Source: Actinomycetota bacterium
Lineage (GTDB): Bacteria; Actinomycetota; Acidimicrobiia; IMCC26256; PALSA-555
NCBI GenBank assembly: GCA_003140175.1
Contig: PLJD01000100.1
Coordinates: forward strand, 233 to 34,942
Direction of reading: 5' to 3'
DNA length: 34,710 nt
A program made the position numbers and the translations under genes. Under the pieces are notes generated by a model that saw nothing but the letters and a program-made list of their open reading frames with translations, was not told the DNA's origin and ran no database searches. Positions 7,636 to 14,852 of this stretch are shown piece by piece (the stretch's first letter is position 1; each line of letters begins with the position of its first letter).

Positions 7636-8376
7636 ATGGACCTGGACCACGTGGCGCTCGCCGCCACCGATGCCGCCGCGCCGCTCGCCCGGTTCGTGGC
7701 CGAGCTCGGCGGGACCGTGCTGTCGGGCGGGCAGTTCCGGGGGTTTCGCCCGGTGCAGGTCCGGGTCGGCGACGCGCGGCGCGGCATGACGGTCGAGCTG
7801 CTCGAGCCGTGGGACACCATCGAGAACGACTTTCTGGTCCGCTTTCTCGCCGGCCACGGTGACGGGCCGCACCATCTCACCTTCAAGGTGGACGACTTCG
7901 ACGCCGCGCTCGAGCGCGTCGCCGCCACGGGTCGCACTCCGGTCGGGGTGAACCGCGCCGACCCGAACTGGATGGAGGCGTTCTTGCTTCCCCGGGAGGC
8001 GTGCGGCACGGTGGTGCAGCTCGCCGCCCAGCGGGACGCCTCGCCCGACGTCGCGACCCGATTCGCCGAGGTGGAGGCGCACGGCCCGATCGGGGAGCCC
8101 TGGTGGCCGCCGCTGCCGGCCTCGGCGGCGCAGACGGCGGTGCTGGAGCGGGTGGTGGTGCGCACGCCCGACCTCGACGAGGCTCGGGGCTTCTTCGTCG
8201 ACCTGCTCACCGGCGCTGAGGAGTCGGCGGGGCCGGGGGCTCTCGAGCTGCGCTGGCCGGGCGGGGGGCGGCTGCGGCTCGAGGCGGATCACCCCTCGGC
8301 GGGGATCGACCGCCTGGAGCTCGCCGGCGACGCTCCGGAGCGGATCCTCGCGGGGACGCGAGTCGTGGGGTCCTGA
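7636..8376 (+). CDS. VOC-family protein with two glyoxalase-fold modules
   Basis: This 246-residue vicinal-oxygen-chelate protein has a first module (residues about 1-130, MDLDHVALAATDAAAPLARF through ACGTVVQLAA) that resembles methylmalonyl-CoA epimerase and glyoxalases. It has potential metal ligands at H5 (LDHVAL), in the GPHHLTFKV strand and in the MELLEP/TVVQLA strands. A second module (residues about 165-246, VLERVVVRTPDLDEARGFF) is shorter and seems incomplete. Whether it binds metal or catalyses anything cannot be judged. It lies 7 bp after the PAP2 gene and is probably co-transcribed with it, although no strong Shine-Dalgarno sequence precedes the ATG. It ends 1 bp from the convergent LapA-domain gene. 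Confidence 0.75.
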   Translation: MDLDHVALAATDAAAPLARFVAELGGTVLSGGQFRGFRPVQVRVGDARRGMTVELLEPWDTIENDFLVRFLAGHGDGPHHLTFKVDDFDAALERVAATGRTPVGVNRADPNWMEAFLLPREACGTVVQLAAQRDASPDVATRFAEVEAHGPIGEPWWPPLPASAAQTAVLERVVVRTPDLDEARGFFVDLLTGAEESAGPGALELRWPGGGRLRLEADHPSAGIDRLELAGDAPERILAGTRVVGS

Positions 8377-8377
8377 C

Positions 8378-8629
8378 TCAGCGCCGGCGTCGGAGACGCT
8401 GGCGTTGGAAGAACATCCCGGCCCCGAAGGCGATGAGCGCGGGGAACGCGATCACGAAGAAGATCGGCATCTCGACGTCACCGAAGACGAGATGGATCTT
8501 CTGTTGTTCCCAGTTCACGAGGGCGAAGACGAGCACCAGGATGATGAGGACGAACGCGCCGATCTCGCGCCCGCTCGGACGCCACGACGGCCGGGCCGGC
8601 GTGGTGCCCTTCGGCTCTTCGTACGTCAC
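8378..8629 (-). CDS. LapA-domain (DUF1049) small membrane protein
   Basis: This 83-residue protein has a polar N-terminus, two transmembrane helices (residues about 24-42 and 54-73) and a basic RRRR tail. The LVLVFALVNWEQQKIHLVFG core with PIFFVIAFPALIAF is the LapA/DUF1049 signature; in E. coli LapA works with LapB in lipopolysaccharide assembly. This organism is unlikely to have LPS, so the role here is unknown. The GTG start at 8629 has an AAGGGGG Shine-Dalgarno sequence 5 nt upstream. It is downstream of the LysR gene on the same strand, and its own -10-like hexamer begins with the LysR stop codon. Confidence 0.8.
   Translation of the reverse strand: MTYEEPKGTTPARPSWRPSGREIGAFVLIILVLVFALVNWEQQKIHLVFGDVEMPIFFVIAFPALIAFGAGMFFQRQRLRRRR
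8382..8404 (+). terminator. Hairpin after the VOC gene, inside the 3' end of the LapA-domain gene
   Basis: A 10-bp stem (CGCCGGCGTC paired with GACGCTGGCG, one G-T wobble) with a 3-nt GGA loop starts 6 nt after the VOC stop codon. It has no T-run. It lies within the coding end of the convergent gene, so it could also slow transcription from the other side. Confidence 0.5.
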
Positions 8630-8647
8630 GATTCCCCCTTCGCGGTG

Positions 8648-8653
8648 ATCCTA
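8648..8653 (-). promoter_or_regulatory. -10-like TAGGAT for the LapA-domain gene
   Basis: TAGGAT on the minus strand starts with the TAG stop codon of the LysR gene (8653-8651). A start 6-7 nt later would give a leader of about 12 nt with an AAGGGGG Shine-Dalgarno sequence before the GTG at 8629. It is inferred from pattern only. Confidence 0.4.
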
Positions 8654-9589
8654 CCGAGCGGTCGCCTCGAGCGGCGCTACTCCGCTGAGTATGGGTCGGA
8701 TCGCGACCGGCGTTTCGGCGACCAGGCGGCGCACGCCGTCGCGCACGGCGCGGTCGGCGAGCGTCAGTGCCGAGTCTCGGGCACTGATCAGGGCCAGGCG
8801 CCGGGGAGGCACGCCGTCCAGCGCGACGGTGCGGACGCCGGCCAGCTCGGGAGGGACGGCGGTCTCGGGAAGCACCGACGCTCCGGCGCCGGCGGCGACC
8901 AGGTCCCCGATGAGGCGGATGCCCTCCACCTCGACGGTGACCGGCAGGGTCAGGCCGCGGCGCGCGGCGGCATTCTCGACCTCGGTGCGCAGCGGGTTGC
9001 TCGGTGGGGGCAGGACGAGTCCGAGGGGGGCGAGGTCTTCGAGTGACAGCGGGCCCTCGCCCACCGGCGCGTCGGCGGGCACGACCGCGACGAGTGCCTC
9101 CTCGAGGAGGGTTTCCGCCGCGAGGCGACGCTCGTGGGGGAGGGGTTCGGTCACGATCGCTTGGGCCAGCTCCCCGCCGAGCACCTCGGCGGCGAGCCGT
9201 TCCGAGGCGGCCTCGTTGACCCGGAGGCGGATGCCGGGGGCTCGCACGCGCAGCAGGGCCACGAGGCGGGGAACGATCCAGCGGCTGGCCGTGCCGACCG
9301 TCCCGAAGCTGGCGTCGCCGACCTCGAGGCCCTGGAGCATGGAGAGGTCGACGCGCATCGCCTCGAGCTCGCGGCGGACCCGGCGGGCCCGTTCGATCAC
9401 TCGTTCCCCGAACTCGGTGGGGATGGCGCCCCGGCGGGTGCGGGTGAGCAGTTCGACGCCCAGCTCGGCTTCGAGCTGGCGGACCTGCTCCGAGACGTTG
9501 GACTGGACGGTGGCGAGGGTGTCGGCGGCGGCGGTGAACGATCCCTGCTCGGCGATGGCGAGGAGGGTGTCGAGATGGCGGAGCTCCAC
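8651..9589 (-). CDS. LysR-family transcriptional regulator
   Basis: This 312-residue LysR regulator has an N-terminal winged helix-turn-helix (MELRHLDTLLAIAEQGSFTA, then VQSNVSEQVRQLEAELGVEL, residues 1-60) and a C-terminal periplasmic-binding-fold effector domain (about 90-300, with GTVGTASRWIVPRLVALLR). The GTG start at 9589 is placed 6 nt after TAAGTT on the same strand, the leaderless arrangement seen for many genes here. A near-perfect LysR operator lies 41 bp upstream, between this gene and the divergent whiB gene, so whiB is its likely target together with itself. The effector is unknown. It ends in TAG, which overlaps the LapA-domain gene's -10-like element. Confidence 0.92.
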   Translation of the reverse strand: MELRHLDTLLAIAEQGSFTAAADTLATVQSNVSEQVRQLEAELGVELLTRTRRGAIPTEFGERVIERARRVRRELEAMRVDLSMLQGLEVGDASFGTVGTASRWIVPRLVALLRVRAPGIRLRVNEAASERLAAEVLGGELAQAIVTEPLPHERRLAAETLLEEALVAVVPADAPVGEGPLSLEDLAPLGLVLPPPSNPLRTEVENAAARRGLTLPVTVEVEGIRLIGDLVAAGAGASVLPETAVPPELAGVRTVALDGVPPRRLALISARDSALTLADRAVRDGVRRLVAETPVAIRPILSGVAPLEATAR

Positions 9590-9595
9590 CCCCCC

Positions 9596-9601
9596 AACTT
9601 A
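9596..9601 (-). promoter_or_regulatory. Leaderless -10 for the LysR gene (TAAGTT)
   Basis: TAAGTT on the minus strand is separated by exactly 6 nt (all G) from the GTG at 9589. This leaves no space for a Shine-Dalgarno site other than that G run, and it fits a leaderless transcript. Confidence 0.55.
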
Positions 9602-9629
9602 CCATCTCTATGCCAGATGCTAATGATCA

Positions 9630-9650
9630 GATCTGACGGTTGGACAGATC
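9630..9650. promoter_or_regulatory. LysR box (GATCTG-N9-CAGATC)
   Basis: Perfect 6-bp arms GATCTG and CAGATC separated by 9 bp contain the T-N11-A pattern typical of LysR recognition sites. An overlapping second repeat, CTGACG/CGTCAG (9633-9638 and 9649-9654), shares part of it. The site is in the divergent lysR-whiB region and overlaps the proposed whiB -35, so binding could repress or activate whiB. Confidence 0.6.
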
Positions 9651-9669
9651 GTCAGGCATCGGGCACTAT
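9640..9669 (+). promoter_or_regulatory. Possible whiB promoter (TTGGAC-N18-CACTAT)
   Basis: TTGGAC (9640-9645) and CACTAT (9664-9669) are separated by 18 bp. A start near 9676 would leave an untranslated leader of about 98 nt before whiB. The -35 lies inside the LysR box. The -10 is only a moderate match. Confidence 0.4.
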
Positions 9670-9688
9670 GGAGGGGCAGGCGCTGTTG

Positions 9689-9715
9689 GGAGCCGACTTC
9701 CCCCCGGTCGGCTCC
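9689..9715 (+). promoter_or_regulatory. Hairpin in the whiB leader
   Basis: A perfect 9-bp stem (GGAGCCGAC with GTCGGCTCC) closes a 9-nt C-rich loop. It sits about 60 nt before the whiB start, between the proposed promoter and the gene. It could be an attenuator, an RNA stability element, or a protein site; nothing in the sequence decides which. Confidence 0.45.
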
Positions 9716-9773
9716 CCGGCACTGCCCTCTCGTACGAGTAAGCCCGAACGCGGCCAAAGGATGGCGGAGCACG

Positions 9774-10127
9774 ATGGTGTTGGCGCTCGACACGGTGTCG
9801 AACCTTGTCTTTACCGGCCCCCTGACCTGGACCGGTGGCGCAGCCTGTAGTGGCCAGACCAGCCTCTTCTTCGCCCCGGCCGGCGAGCGGCCCGAGACGC
9901 GGGTGCTGCGCGAGGCCCGGGCCCGGGCGATCTGCCGGGCCTGCTCGGCCCTGCTGCCGTGCCGCGACTGGGCTCGCGAGCACCGCGAGTACGGCTTCTG
10001 GGGCGGCGAATCCGAGGAGGAGCGCGCCGCGGCGGGCTACCGGGTCGACATGCCGGTCGGCCGCGTCGCCCGCTACCCGAAGGGCGACGGTCAGCCCGTC
10101 AAGCCCCGCGAGTCGCGCGTCGCGTGA
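9774..10127 (+). CDS. WhiB-family iron-sulfur transcription factor
   Basis: This 117-residue Wbl protein carries four cysteines that bind a [4Fe-4S] cluster: C25 in AACSGQ and C54, C57, C63 in ICRACSALLPC, giving the C-X28-C-X2-C-X5-C layout. It is followed by the family turn GFWGGESEEER (usually G[VI]WGG) and a basic tail for DNA contact. WhiB proteins act with the primary sigma factor and sense redox or nitric oxide. The subtype (WhiB1-7) cannot be set from what is visible. The ATG at 9774 has GGAG 4 nt upstream. A long leader with a hairpin and a LysR box precede it, so it appears to be regulated at several levels. Confidence 0.9.
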   Translation: MVLALDTVSNLVFTGPLTWTGGAACSGQTSLFFAPAGERPETRVLREARARAICRACSALLPCRDWAREHREYGFWGGESEEERAAAGYRVDMPVGRVARYPKGDGQPVKPRESRVA

Positions 10128-10162
10128 CGCTGGACCCGCCGACGCGGGTCGAGCGACGTCGA

Positions 10163-10168
10163 TAGTGT
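10163..10168 (+). promoter_or_regulatory. Leaderless -10 for the phosphotransferase gene (TAGTGT)
   Basis: TAGTGT is followed after 7 nt by the GTG at 10176, without a Shine-Dalgarno sequence. The same hexamer precedes the fluoride riboswitch at 14203-14208. Confidence 0.5.
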
Positions 10169-10175
10169 CCCGGGC

Positions 10176-11219
10176 GTGGTGCCCGAGGGCGTCGATCTCG
10201 AACGTCTGGGGCCGTGGTTCGGGTCCCACGTCGAGGGCGCGACCGGCGCGCCCCTCCACGCCGAGCTGATCGCCGGCGGCCGGTCGAACCTCACCTATGT
10301 CATCGGCGACGGCACGCACGACTGGGTGCTGCGCCGCCCGCCCCTCGGTCACGTCGTCGAGACCGCGCACGACATGCGCCGCGAGTACCGGGTGCTCGCC
10401 GGTCTCGGATCCACCGACGTGCCGGTACCCGAGGTCCTCGCCTTCGGCGACGACGACACGCTGATCGGCGCCCCCTTCTACGTCATGGAACGCGTCGAGG
10501 GTCAGATCTTGCGGACCCGCGACGAGGTCGCCGCCTTGAGCCCCACCGAGGCCCGGGCGTGCTCCGAGTGTCTCGTCGACGTCCTCGCCCGTCTCCACTC
10601 GGTCGACTACGAGGCGGTCGGCCTGGGCGACTTCGGGCACCCCGACGGGTTCCTGGCCCGCAACCTGGCCCGGTGGGGCAAGCAGTGGCAGGCCAACAAG
10701 ACCCGAGAGCTCCCCGCCCTCGACGAGGTCGCCCGCCGCCTCGAGACCGCCCTCCCACCCTCGGGGCCGCCGGGGATCGTGCACGGCGACTACCGCCTCG
10801 ACAACACGATGCTCGCCGCCGACGATCCGGGGCGCATCGCGGCCGTCCTCGACTGGGAGATGTCGACGCTCGGCGACCCGCTCACCGACGTCGGCCTCCT
10901 CCTCGTGTACTGGGGCGACAGCGCACAGCTGGCCGTCCTCGCCGCGCAGGGGGTCGGCGACGTCCCCGGCTTCCTCAGCCGCGACGAGGTGGTCGCCCGC
11001 TACGCCGAGCATTCGGGTCGCTCCGTCACCCACCTCGACTTCTACGTCGTGTTGGCGATGTACAAGCTGGCGATCATCGTGGAGGGGATCAACGCCCGCT
11101 ACCTGATGGGCAAGACGCTCGGCGAGGGCTTCGCCGAGATGGGGACCATCGTCGCCGCGCTCGCCGAGCAGGCGCTCGAGGTCGCCCAGGGTTCCGACGA
11201 CGTCGCGCTACGTCGATGA
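10176..11219 (+). CDS. Aminoglycoside-phosphotransferase-fold kinase (ACAD10-like)
   Basis: This 347-residue APH-fold protein is of the type often found with acyl-CoA dehydrogenases (the kinase-like domain of ACAD10/11). The nucleotide-binding lobe shows GGRSNLTYVIGDG and the lysine-like position in VLRRPP. The catalytic loop is HGDYRLDN (about residue 205), and the metal-binding DWE of the DFG position occurs in AVLDWEMSTLGDPLTDV. These proteins phosphorylate small hydroxyl-containing molecules, including 4-hydroxy acyl-CoAs in the ACAD10/11 pathway; resistance to aminoglycosides is not implied. The GTG start at 10176 fits a leaderless mRNA (TAGTGT, 7 nt). Its 3' end overlaps the convergent CLC gene by 12 bp. 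Confidence 0.85.
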   Translation: MVPEGVDLERLGPWFGSHVEGATGAPLHAELIAGGRSNLTYVIGDGTHDWVLRRPPLGHVVETAHDMRREYRVLAGLGSTDVPVPEVLAFGDDDTLIGAPFYVMERVEGQILRTRDEVAALSPTEARACSECLVDVLARLHSVDYEAVGLGDFGHPDGFLARNLARWGKQWQANKTRELPALDEVARRLETALPPSGPPGIVHGDYRLDNTMLAADDPGRIAAVLDWEMSTLGDPLTDVGLLLVYWGDSAQLAVLAAQGVGDVPGFLSRDEVVARYAEHSGRSVTHLDFYVVLAMYKLAIIVEGINARYLMGKTLGEGFAEMGTIVAALAEQALEVAQGSDDVALRR

Positions 11220-12473
11220 GTCGTACGCGCCGACCTGGTAGTCGGTGACCGACGAGCGTCCCATCACCAGCTCGCCGGCGACGGCGGCGATGAGCCCAGG
11301 TACGACGAAGCCGGGCCGTCCCGTCGCCTCGGCGATGAACATGACCGCGGCGAGCGGCACCCGGTAGCCGGCCCCGAGGAAGGCGCCGACCCCGACGATC
11401 GGGAACAGCCCGGTGGCGCCCCCGACCACGGTCTGGAACGCCTGGCCGAGCAGCGCTCCGGCGACCACCAAGGGGACGAAGAGCCCGCCCGCGCCGCCGC
11501 CCGCCACCGTCGACGTGGTGGCCAGGGAGCGTAAGGCGAACAGCGCGAGGAGCACCCACAGCGCGGGATGGTTCTCGAGCGAATACCGGATGGCGTCGTA
11601 GCCGGGTCCGAGCACGAGGTTGCGTCCGGTCAGCGCCCGCCCGGCGAGGAACAGCCCGCCGAGCGCGACGCCCCCGACGACGATCCGGGGCAGGCCGGGC
11701 CAGCGTCGCGCGAAGCGTTTCGCCTGACCGATCAGCCAGGCGAAGAGGCGGGCACCGAAGCCGGCGAGGAAGCCGAGCGCCGCGGCGCCAGCCAGGTCCA
11801 CCCCGGAGAACGGGGGGCTGCCCCGCGCCGAGAGCAGCGGGGCGGTCCCGTCGAACGCCACCAGCACGAGGTAGCCGCTCGCCGACCCGACCAGGGCGGG
11901 GAGCAGCATCCGGCGGGCCAAGTCGTCCTGGTAGGGGGATTCGAGCGCGAACACCGCGCCGGTGGCGGGCGCCTTGAAAATGGCGCCCACGCCGGCGGCC
12001 GCCCCGGCGACGAGCAGCGAGCGCCGGTCGGCGCTGATGAAGCGGCCGACCCAACGCTCGAGGCCCTGGCCGATCGACGCCCCCGCGTACTGCGACGGGC
12101 CCTCGAGGCCCATCGCTCCGCCGCTGCCGATCGTCGCCACCGAGGCCAGCATCCGGGCCAGCCCGTTGCGCCATCCAAGGTCAGCCTGACCGTGGAACGC
12201 CTGGAGGTACGCGTCGGAGGTGGCCGGTGTCGTGCCGCTCGGACCCGATCCGACGTAGCGCAACATCACGTACGCGACGGTGAGCCCAGCCAGGGGCATG
12301 ACGGCGATCGCCCAGATCGGCAGGCGGAACACCGCGTCGAGCGCTTCGTTGGTGCTCAGGTGCTCGAAGCCGACCACGACGAGACCGGTCAGAATCCCGG
12401 TCACCGCCGACCAGAAGACGACGCCGCGCAGGCGGCCGACGAGGCGCCGCAGCTCGTCGGAGCGGCGCGCCAC
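11208..12473 (-). CDS. CLC-family chloride channel/transporter
   Basis: This 421-residue polytopic CLC protein has three anion-path motifs: GSGPSGT (about residues 75-81, serine retained as in chloride-type CLCs), GLEGP with the gating glutamate at about E124, and GGLFVPLV in the second half; YQVGAY near the C-terminus probably supplies the conserved tyrosine. The position matching the internal proton glutamate of E. coli ClcA (E203) is serine here (FALESPYQDD, about S179). This suggests it may not be a classical 2Cl-/H+ exchanger. No CBS domains follow. The GTG at 12473 is chosen because it is 1 bp after the ABC permease stop; an in-frame ATG at 12518 would overlap the permease by 44 bp. It is the last gene of the ABC operon and overlaps the convergent kinase gene. 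Confidence 0.88.
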   Translation of the reverse strand: MARRSDELRRLVGRLRGVVFWSAVTGILTGLVVVGFEHLSTNEALDAVFRLPIWAIAVMPLAGLTVAYVMLRYVGSGPSGTTPATSDAYLQAFHGQADLGWRNGLARMLASVATIGSGGAMGLEGPSQYAGASIGQGLERWVGRFISADRRSLLVAGAAAGVGAIFKAPATGAVFALESPYQDDLARRMLLPALVGSASGYLVLVAFDGTAPLLSARGSPPFSGVDLAGAAALGFLAGFGARLFAWLIGQAKRFARRWPGLPRIVVGGVALGGLFLAGRALTGRNLVLGPGYDAIRYSLENHPALWVLLALFALRSLATTSTVAGGGAGGLFVPLVVAGALLGQAFQTVVGGATGLFPIVGVGAFLGAGYRVPLAAVMFIAEATGRPGFVVPGLIAAVAGELVMGRSSVTDYQVGAYDSST

Positions 12474-12474
12474 G

Positions 12475-13263
12475 TCAGACGTGGCGGCTGATGAAGCCGC
12501 GGCGGCGAAAGGTGGCAAGCATCCTGGTCAGGAACCATACCGAGAGGACGGCGAGCACCACCGCGCCGACCGCGGCGAGTGCCACCTGACCCCACGGCAA
12601 CGCGTGACCTTCGACCAGTGCGTGGGCGGCGGCGAAGGCATGCGTGGTTGGCAGCGCCTGCGAGATGGGCTGGATCGCGCCGGGGAGGGCGCTGACCGGG
12701 TAGAAGATGCCCGAGAGTGGGAGCAGGAAGGCGATGAAGCCCCAGGTGAGGATCTCCGCGCCCTGACCGACCCGCAGGATCAGGCCGATGACGATGAGCG
12801 CCACCGACCAGCCGACCACGAGCAGGATCGCGACGAGTGGGAGGAGGGCCACACCCAGCGTGGTGACGTTGAAGGCGAAGAGCGCGAAGGCCACCACCGA
12901 CACGACGGTGAGCCCGATCGCGAGGCGCGCCATGCCGAACAGGGCGACCCCGGCCCCGTACTCGAGTTCGGTGAGCGGGGTGACCATCAGGTTCAGCAGG
13001 TTGCGCGACCACGTCTCTTCGAGAAAGCCGGTGGCGAGGCCGATCTCGGCTTGGAACACGACGTGGAACAGCACGATTCCGGCCAGCAGGAACGCGGCGC
13101 TGGTCGCCGCGACGCCGTGCTGACGGCCGAAGTAGACGCCGATGGCCCCGAACAAGATGGCGTCGACGACTGGCCACACGATCACGTCGAACCATCGCTG
13201 CGGCGCCCGCTTCAGCACGTACACCTGACGGCGGGCGACGGCCCGGACCCGCTGCGCCCGCAT
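12475..13263 (-). CDS. ABC-2 type transporter permease
   Basis: This 262-residue permease of the ABC-2 family has six hydrophobic helices. The conserved C-terminal part FLLPLSGIFYPVSALPGAIQ (about residue 190) is typical of drug and polysaccharide exporters. It starts [20 protein letters not shown], a cytoplasmic amphipathic segment. The ATG at 13263 overlaps the ATPase stop by 1 bp (TGATG), so a heavily arginine-rich upstream extension of the frame is rejected. Together with the ATPase it forms a full export unit, presumably as a dimer of each. The substrate is unknown. Confidence 0.88.
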   Translation of the reverse strand: MRAQRVRAVARRQVYVLKRAPQRWFDVIVWPVVDAILFGAIGVYFGRQHGVAATSAAFLLAGIVLFHVVFQAEIGLATGFLEETWSRNLLNLMVTPLTELEYGAGVALFGMARLAIGLTVVSVVAFALFAFNVTTLGVALLPLVAILLVVGWSVALIVIGLILRVGQGAEILTWGFIAFLLPLSGIFYPVSALPGAIQPISQALPTTHAFAAAHALVEGHALPWGQVALAAVGAVVLAVLSVWFLTRMLATFRRRGFISRHV

Positions 13264-14030
13264 CACGACACCGGCCGGGCGTCGGTGATCGGCTCGGTGC
13301 CACCCTCGGCGAGATGGAGGAAGACACCTTCGAGGTCGCTCGACCCGAATTTCGCGACGACCTCGTCGGGGGAGCCGTCGGCCACGACGCGCCCGGCGGC
13401 GAGGAACACGACGCGCGAGCACAGCCGCTCGACCTCTTGCATGTTGTGACTGGTGACGAGCAGGGCCGTCCCGTCCTCGGCGCAGAGCTCCTCCAGGCCG
13501 CTGCGCACGCGGTGCGCGACGTCGGGGTCCAACGACGCCGTCGGCTCGTCGAGGATGAGCAGCGGCGGGTTGTGCAGCGTCGCCTTCACGATGCCGACCA
13601 GGGTCCGCTGGCCCGACGAGAGCTCGTTGCCCATGGCGTCGCCGAGCTCCTCGATGCGGAATCGGGCCAGACCCCCCGCGACCGCCCCGCGGCGGTCCGC
13701 CAGCCCGTAGAGATCGGCGAAGAGCTCGAGGAACTCCCGGACCCTGAGCCGTTCGGGCAGCGGAAGATATCCGGCCGCGAAGCCGACCTGCTCCATCGCC
13801 GCGCTGCGCTGGGCGGGCAAGCGACGCCCGACCAGCTCGACCACCCCCGAGTCGGGGGTGATGACGCCCAGCAGCATCATGAGCGTGGTCGTCTTGCCCG
13901 CTCCGTTCGGCCCGAGCAGCGCGACGCGCTCGCCGGCGCCGACCGTGAGGTCGACGCCGTCGACGGCGCGCACCCGCTTGAACTGCTTCACCAGGGCGCG
14001 CGCGGAGAGGGCCGCGGCAGGCACCGACAT
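13263..14030 (-). CDS. ABC transporter ATP-binding protein
   Basis: This 255-residue ABC ATPase has Walker [10 protein letters not shown] (about residues 42-50), signature [10 protein letters not shown] (about 148, SSGQ in place of SGGQ), Walker [13 protein letters not shown] (about 170) and the H-loop SHNMQEV. It pairs with the permease downstream and resembles multidrug or daunorubicin-type exporter ATPases. The ATG at 14030 ([17 protein letters not shown]) is preferred over earlier in-frame starts because the family domain begins right there. The stretch of 183 bp upstream separates it from the divergent fluoride operon. Confidence 0.9.
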   Translation of the reverse strand: MSVPAAALSARALVKQFKRVRAVDGVDLTVGAGERVALLGPNGAGKTTTLMMLLGVITPDSGVVELVGRRLPAQRSAAMEQVGFAAGYLPLPERLRVREFLELFADLYGLADRRGAVAGGLARFRIEELGDAMGNELSSGQRTLVGIVKATLHNPPLLILDEPTASLDPDVAHRVRSGLEELCAEDGTALLVTSHNMQEVERLCSRVVFLAAGRVVADGSPDEVVAKFGSSDLEGVFLHLAEGGTEPITDARPVS

Positions 14031-14202
14031 GACGCCAGTGTCCCAGATCAAGTGTCGCTCACCGGCGAAGAATTCGCCGACGCGACTCGGCCCCGTCGCC
14101 GCGCCGCGATCCCGACCGGCGCTCGCGGTCGAGTCACTCGCCGGGTCGACGTCGACGACTCGCTCCGACACTCCGGCATGGTCCGGGAAGTTCGGAAGTG
14201 GC

Positions 14203-14208
14203 TAGTGT
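14203..14208 (+). promoter_or_regulatory. -10 element of the fluoride operon (TAGTGT)
   Basis: TAGTGT places a transcription start about 7 nt later, at 14215-14216, exactly at the first base of the fluoride aptamer. No convincing -35 was seen. Upstream (14031-14202) I recognise nothing else. Confidence 0.55.
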
Positions 14209-14213
14209 CGGGA

Positions 14214-14277
14214 TCGGCGATGGAGCTCGCCGCAACCGCCCCGACGGTCAAGACCAGCGGGGCTGATGGCTCCTACC
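14214..14277 (+). ncRNA. Fluoride riboswitch (crcB motif)
   Basis: The segment shows the full fluoride-aptamer layout. Helix GGCG (14216-14219) pairs with CGCC (14228-14231), closing over AUGGAGCU. Next is the CAACCGCC-like joining strand, then the second helix GCCCC...GGGGC around a GACGGUCAAGACCAGC loop, and then the hallmark 3' strand UGAUGGCUCCUACC. The pseudoknot GGAGC (14222-14226) with GCUCC (14269-14273) is perfect. It lies directly upstream of crcB, the usual target. Fluoride binding normally turns the operon on. No terminator with a T-run follows, so control may be at translation of the downstream leader ORF, or by an intrinsic stop I cannot see. Confidence 0.95.
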
Positions 14278-14302
14278 GGACCCAGCCCGAGCCGGAGGAC
14301 CC

Positions 14303-14407
14303 GTGCCGTCGCAGCTCCCCGCCCCCCGTCGTCGCCCTCCCACCGGCGGCCGCCCCGTCGACCCGGCGCATGGGCCGCACCGCGCGCGGCGTCACCGGGC
14401 GACCTAG
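14303..14407 (+). CDS. Possible 34-codon leader ORF between riboswitch and crcB
   Basis: A GTG at 14303 is preceded by GGAGG (14294-14298) with 4 nt spacing, the only good Shine-Dalgarno site between the aptamer and crcB. The frame (VPSQLPAPRRRPPTGGRP, then arginine-rich) ends at TAG 14405-14407, 4 nt before the crcB ATG at 14412, which has no Shine-Dalgarno sequence of its own. This fits termination-reinitiation coupling. The peptide itself looks like no known protein. Alternatively the real crcB start lies elsewhere and this frame is chance. Confidence 0.4.
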   Translation: MPSQLPAPRRRPPTGGRPVDPAHGPHRARRHRAT

Positions 14408-14411
14408 CCCG

Positions 14412-14852
14412 ATGGCCCAGACGCGCCGCGTCGCCCGAACCGGGTCGAGACGTCGTGGGGCGCAGGTCTTGCTCGCGGTGGCGGTGGGCGGCGCGCTCGG
14501 GACCGCGGTCCGCTACGAGGTGGTGCTCGCCCTTCCCGCGACTACCGCCTCGTTCCCGTGGGCGATCTTCGCAGTGAACGTGGCGGGGGCGTTCATCTTG
14601 GGGGTCACGATGACCCTGGTGCTGGAGGGATTCCCGCCCACCCGGTACGTGCGCCCCTTCATCGGGATCGGGTTCTGTGGCGGGCTGACCACCTTCTCGA
14701 CCTGGATGGTCGACGTCACGGCGCTCGGCGACGCCGGACACGCGGGGACCGCGGCGCTCGACCTGGCCACCACGCTGCTCGTCGGCCTCGCCAGTCTGAT
14801 CCTGGGTGTCTGGACTGCCCGCGCCCTCATCCGAGAACGGAGTCGATCATGA
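14412..14852 (+). CDS. crcB: CrcB/Fluc fluoride channel subunit 1
   Basis: This 146-residue protein has four transmembrane helices and the Fluc signatures: [11 protein letters not shown] in helix 1 (conserved Arg), NVAGAFILG in helix 2 (conserved Asn) and [12 protein letters not shown] in helix 3 (sodium site and Phe box). Fluc channels export fluoride as antiparallel dimers. The last position of the Phe-box segment is Trp, where Fluc usually has Phe, and the partner CrcB here keeps Phe. The start is uncertain: an in-frame ATG also lies at 14370, while the one used here is close to the leader ORF stop. The stop overlaps the DUF190 start (ATGA). Confidence 0.92.
   Translation: MAQTRRVARTGSRRRGAQVLLAVAVGGALGTAVRYEVVLALPATTASFPWAIFAVNVAGAFILGVTMTLVLEGFPPTRYVRPFIGIGFCGGLTTFSTWMVDVTALGDAGHAGTAALDLATTLLVGLASLILGVWTARALIRERSRS

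Noticed and set aside
9761..9850. Short frame at ATG 9761 overlapping whiB
   Set aside because: AAAGG touches the ATG directly with no spacing, and the frame reads through the WhiB cysteine region out of phase; the whiB ATG at 9774 has a well-placed GGAG.
11208..12473. CLC protein as a fluoride/proton antiporter (CLC-F)
   Set aside because: The filter serine (GSGP) is the chloride type; CLC-F proteins usually have Met or Asn there. It is also separate from, and divergent to, the fluoride operon.
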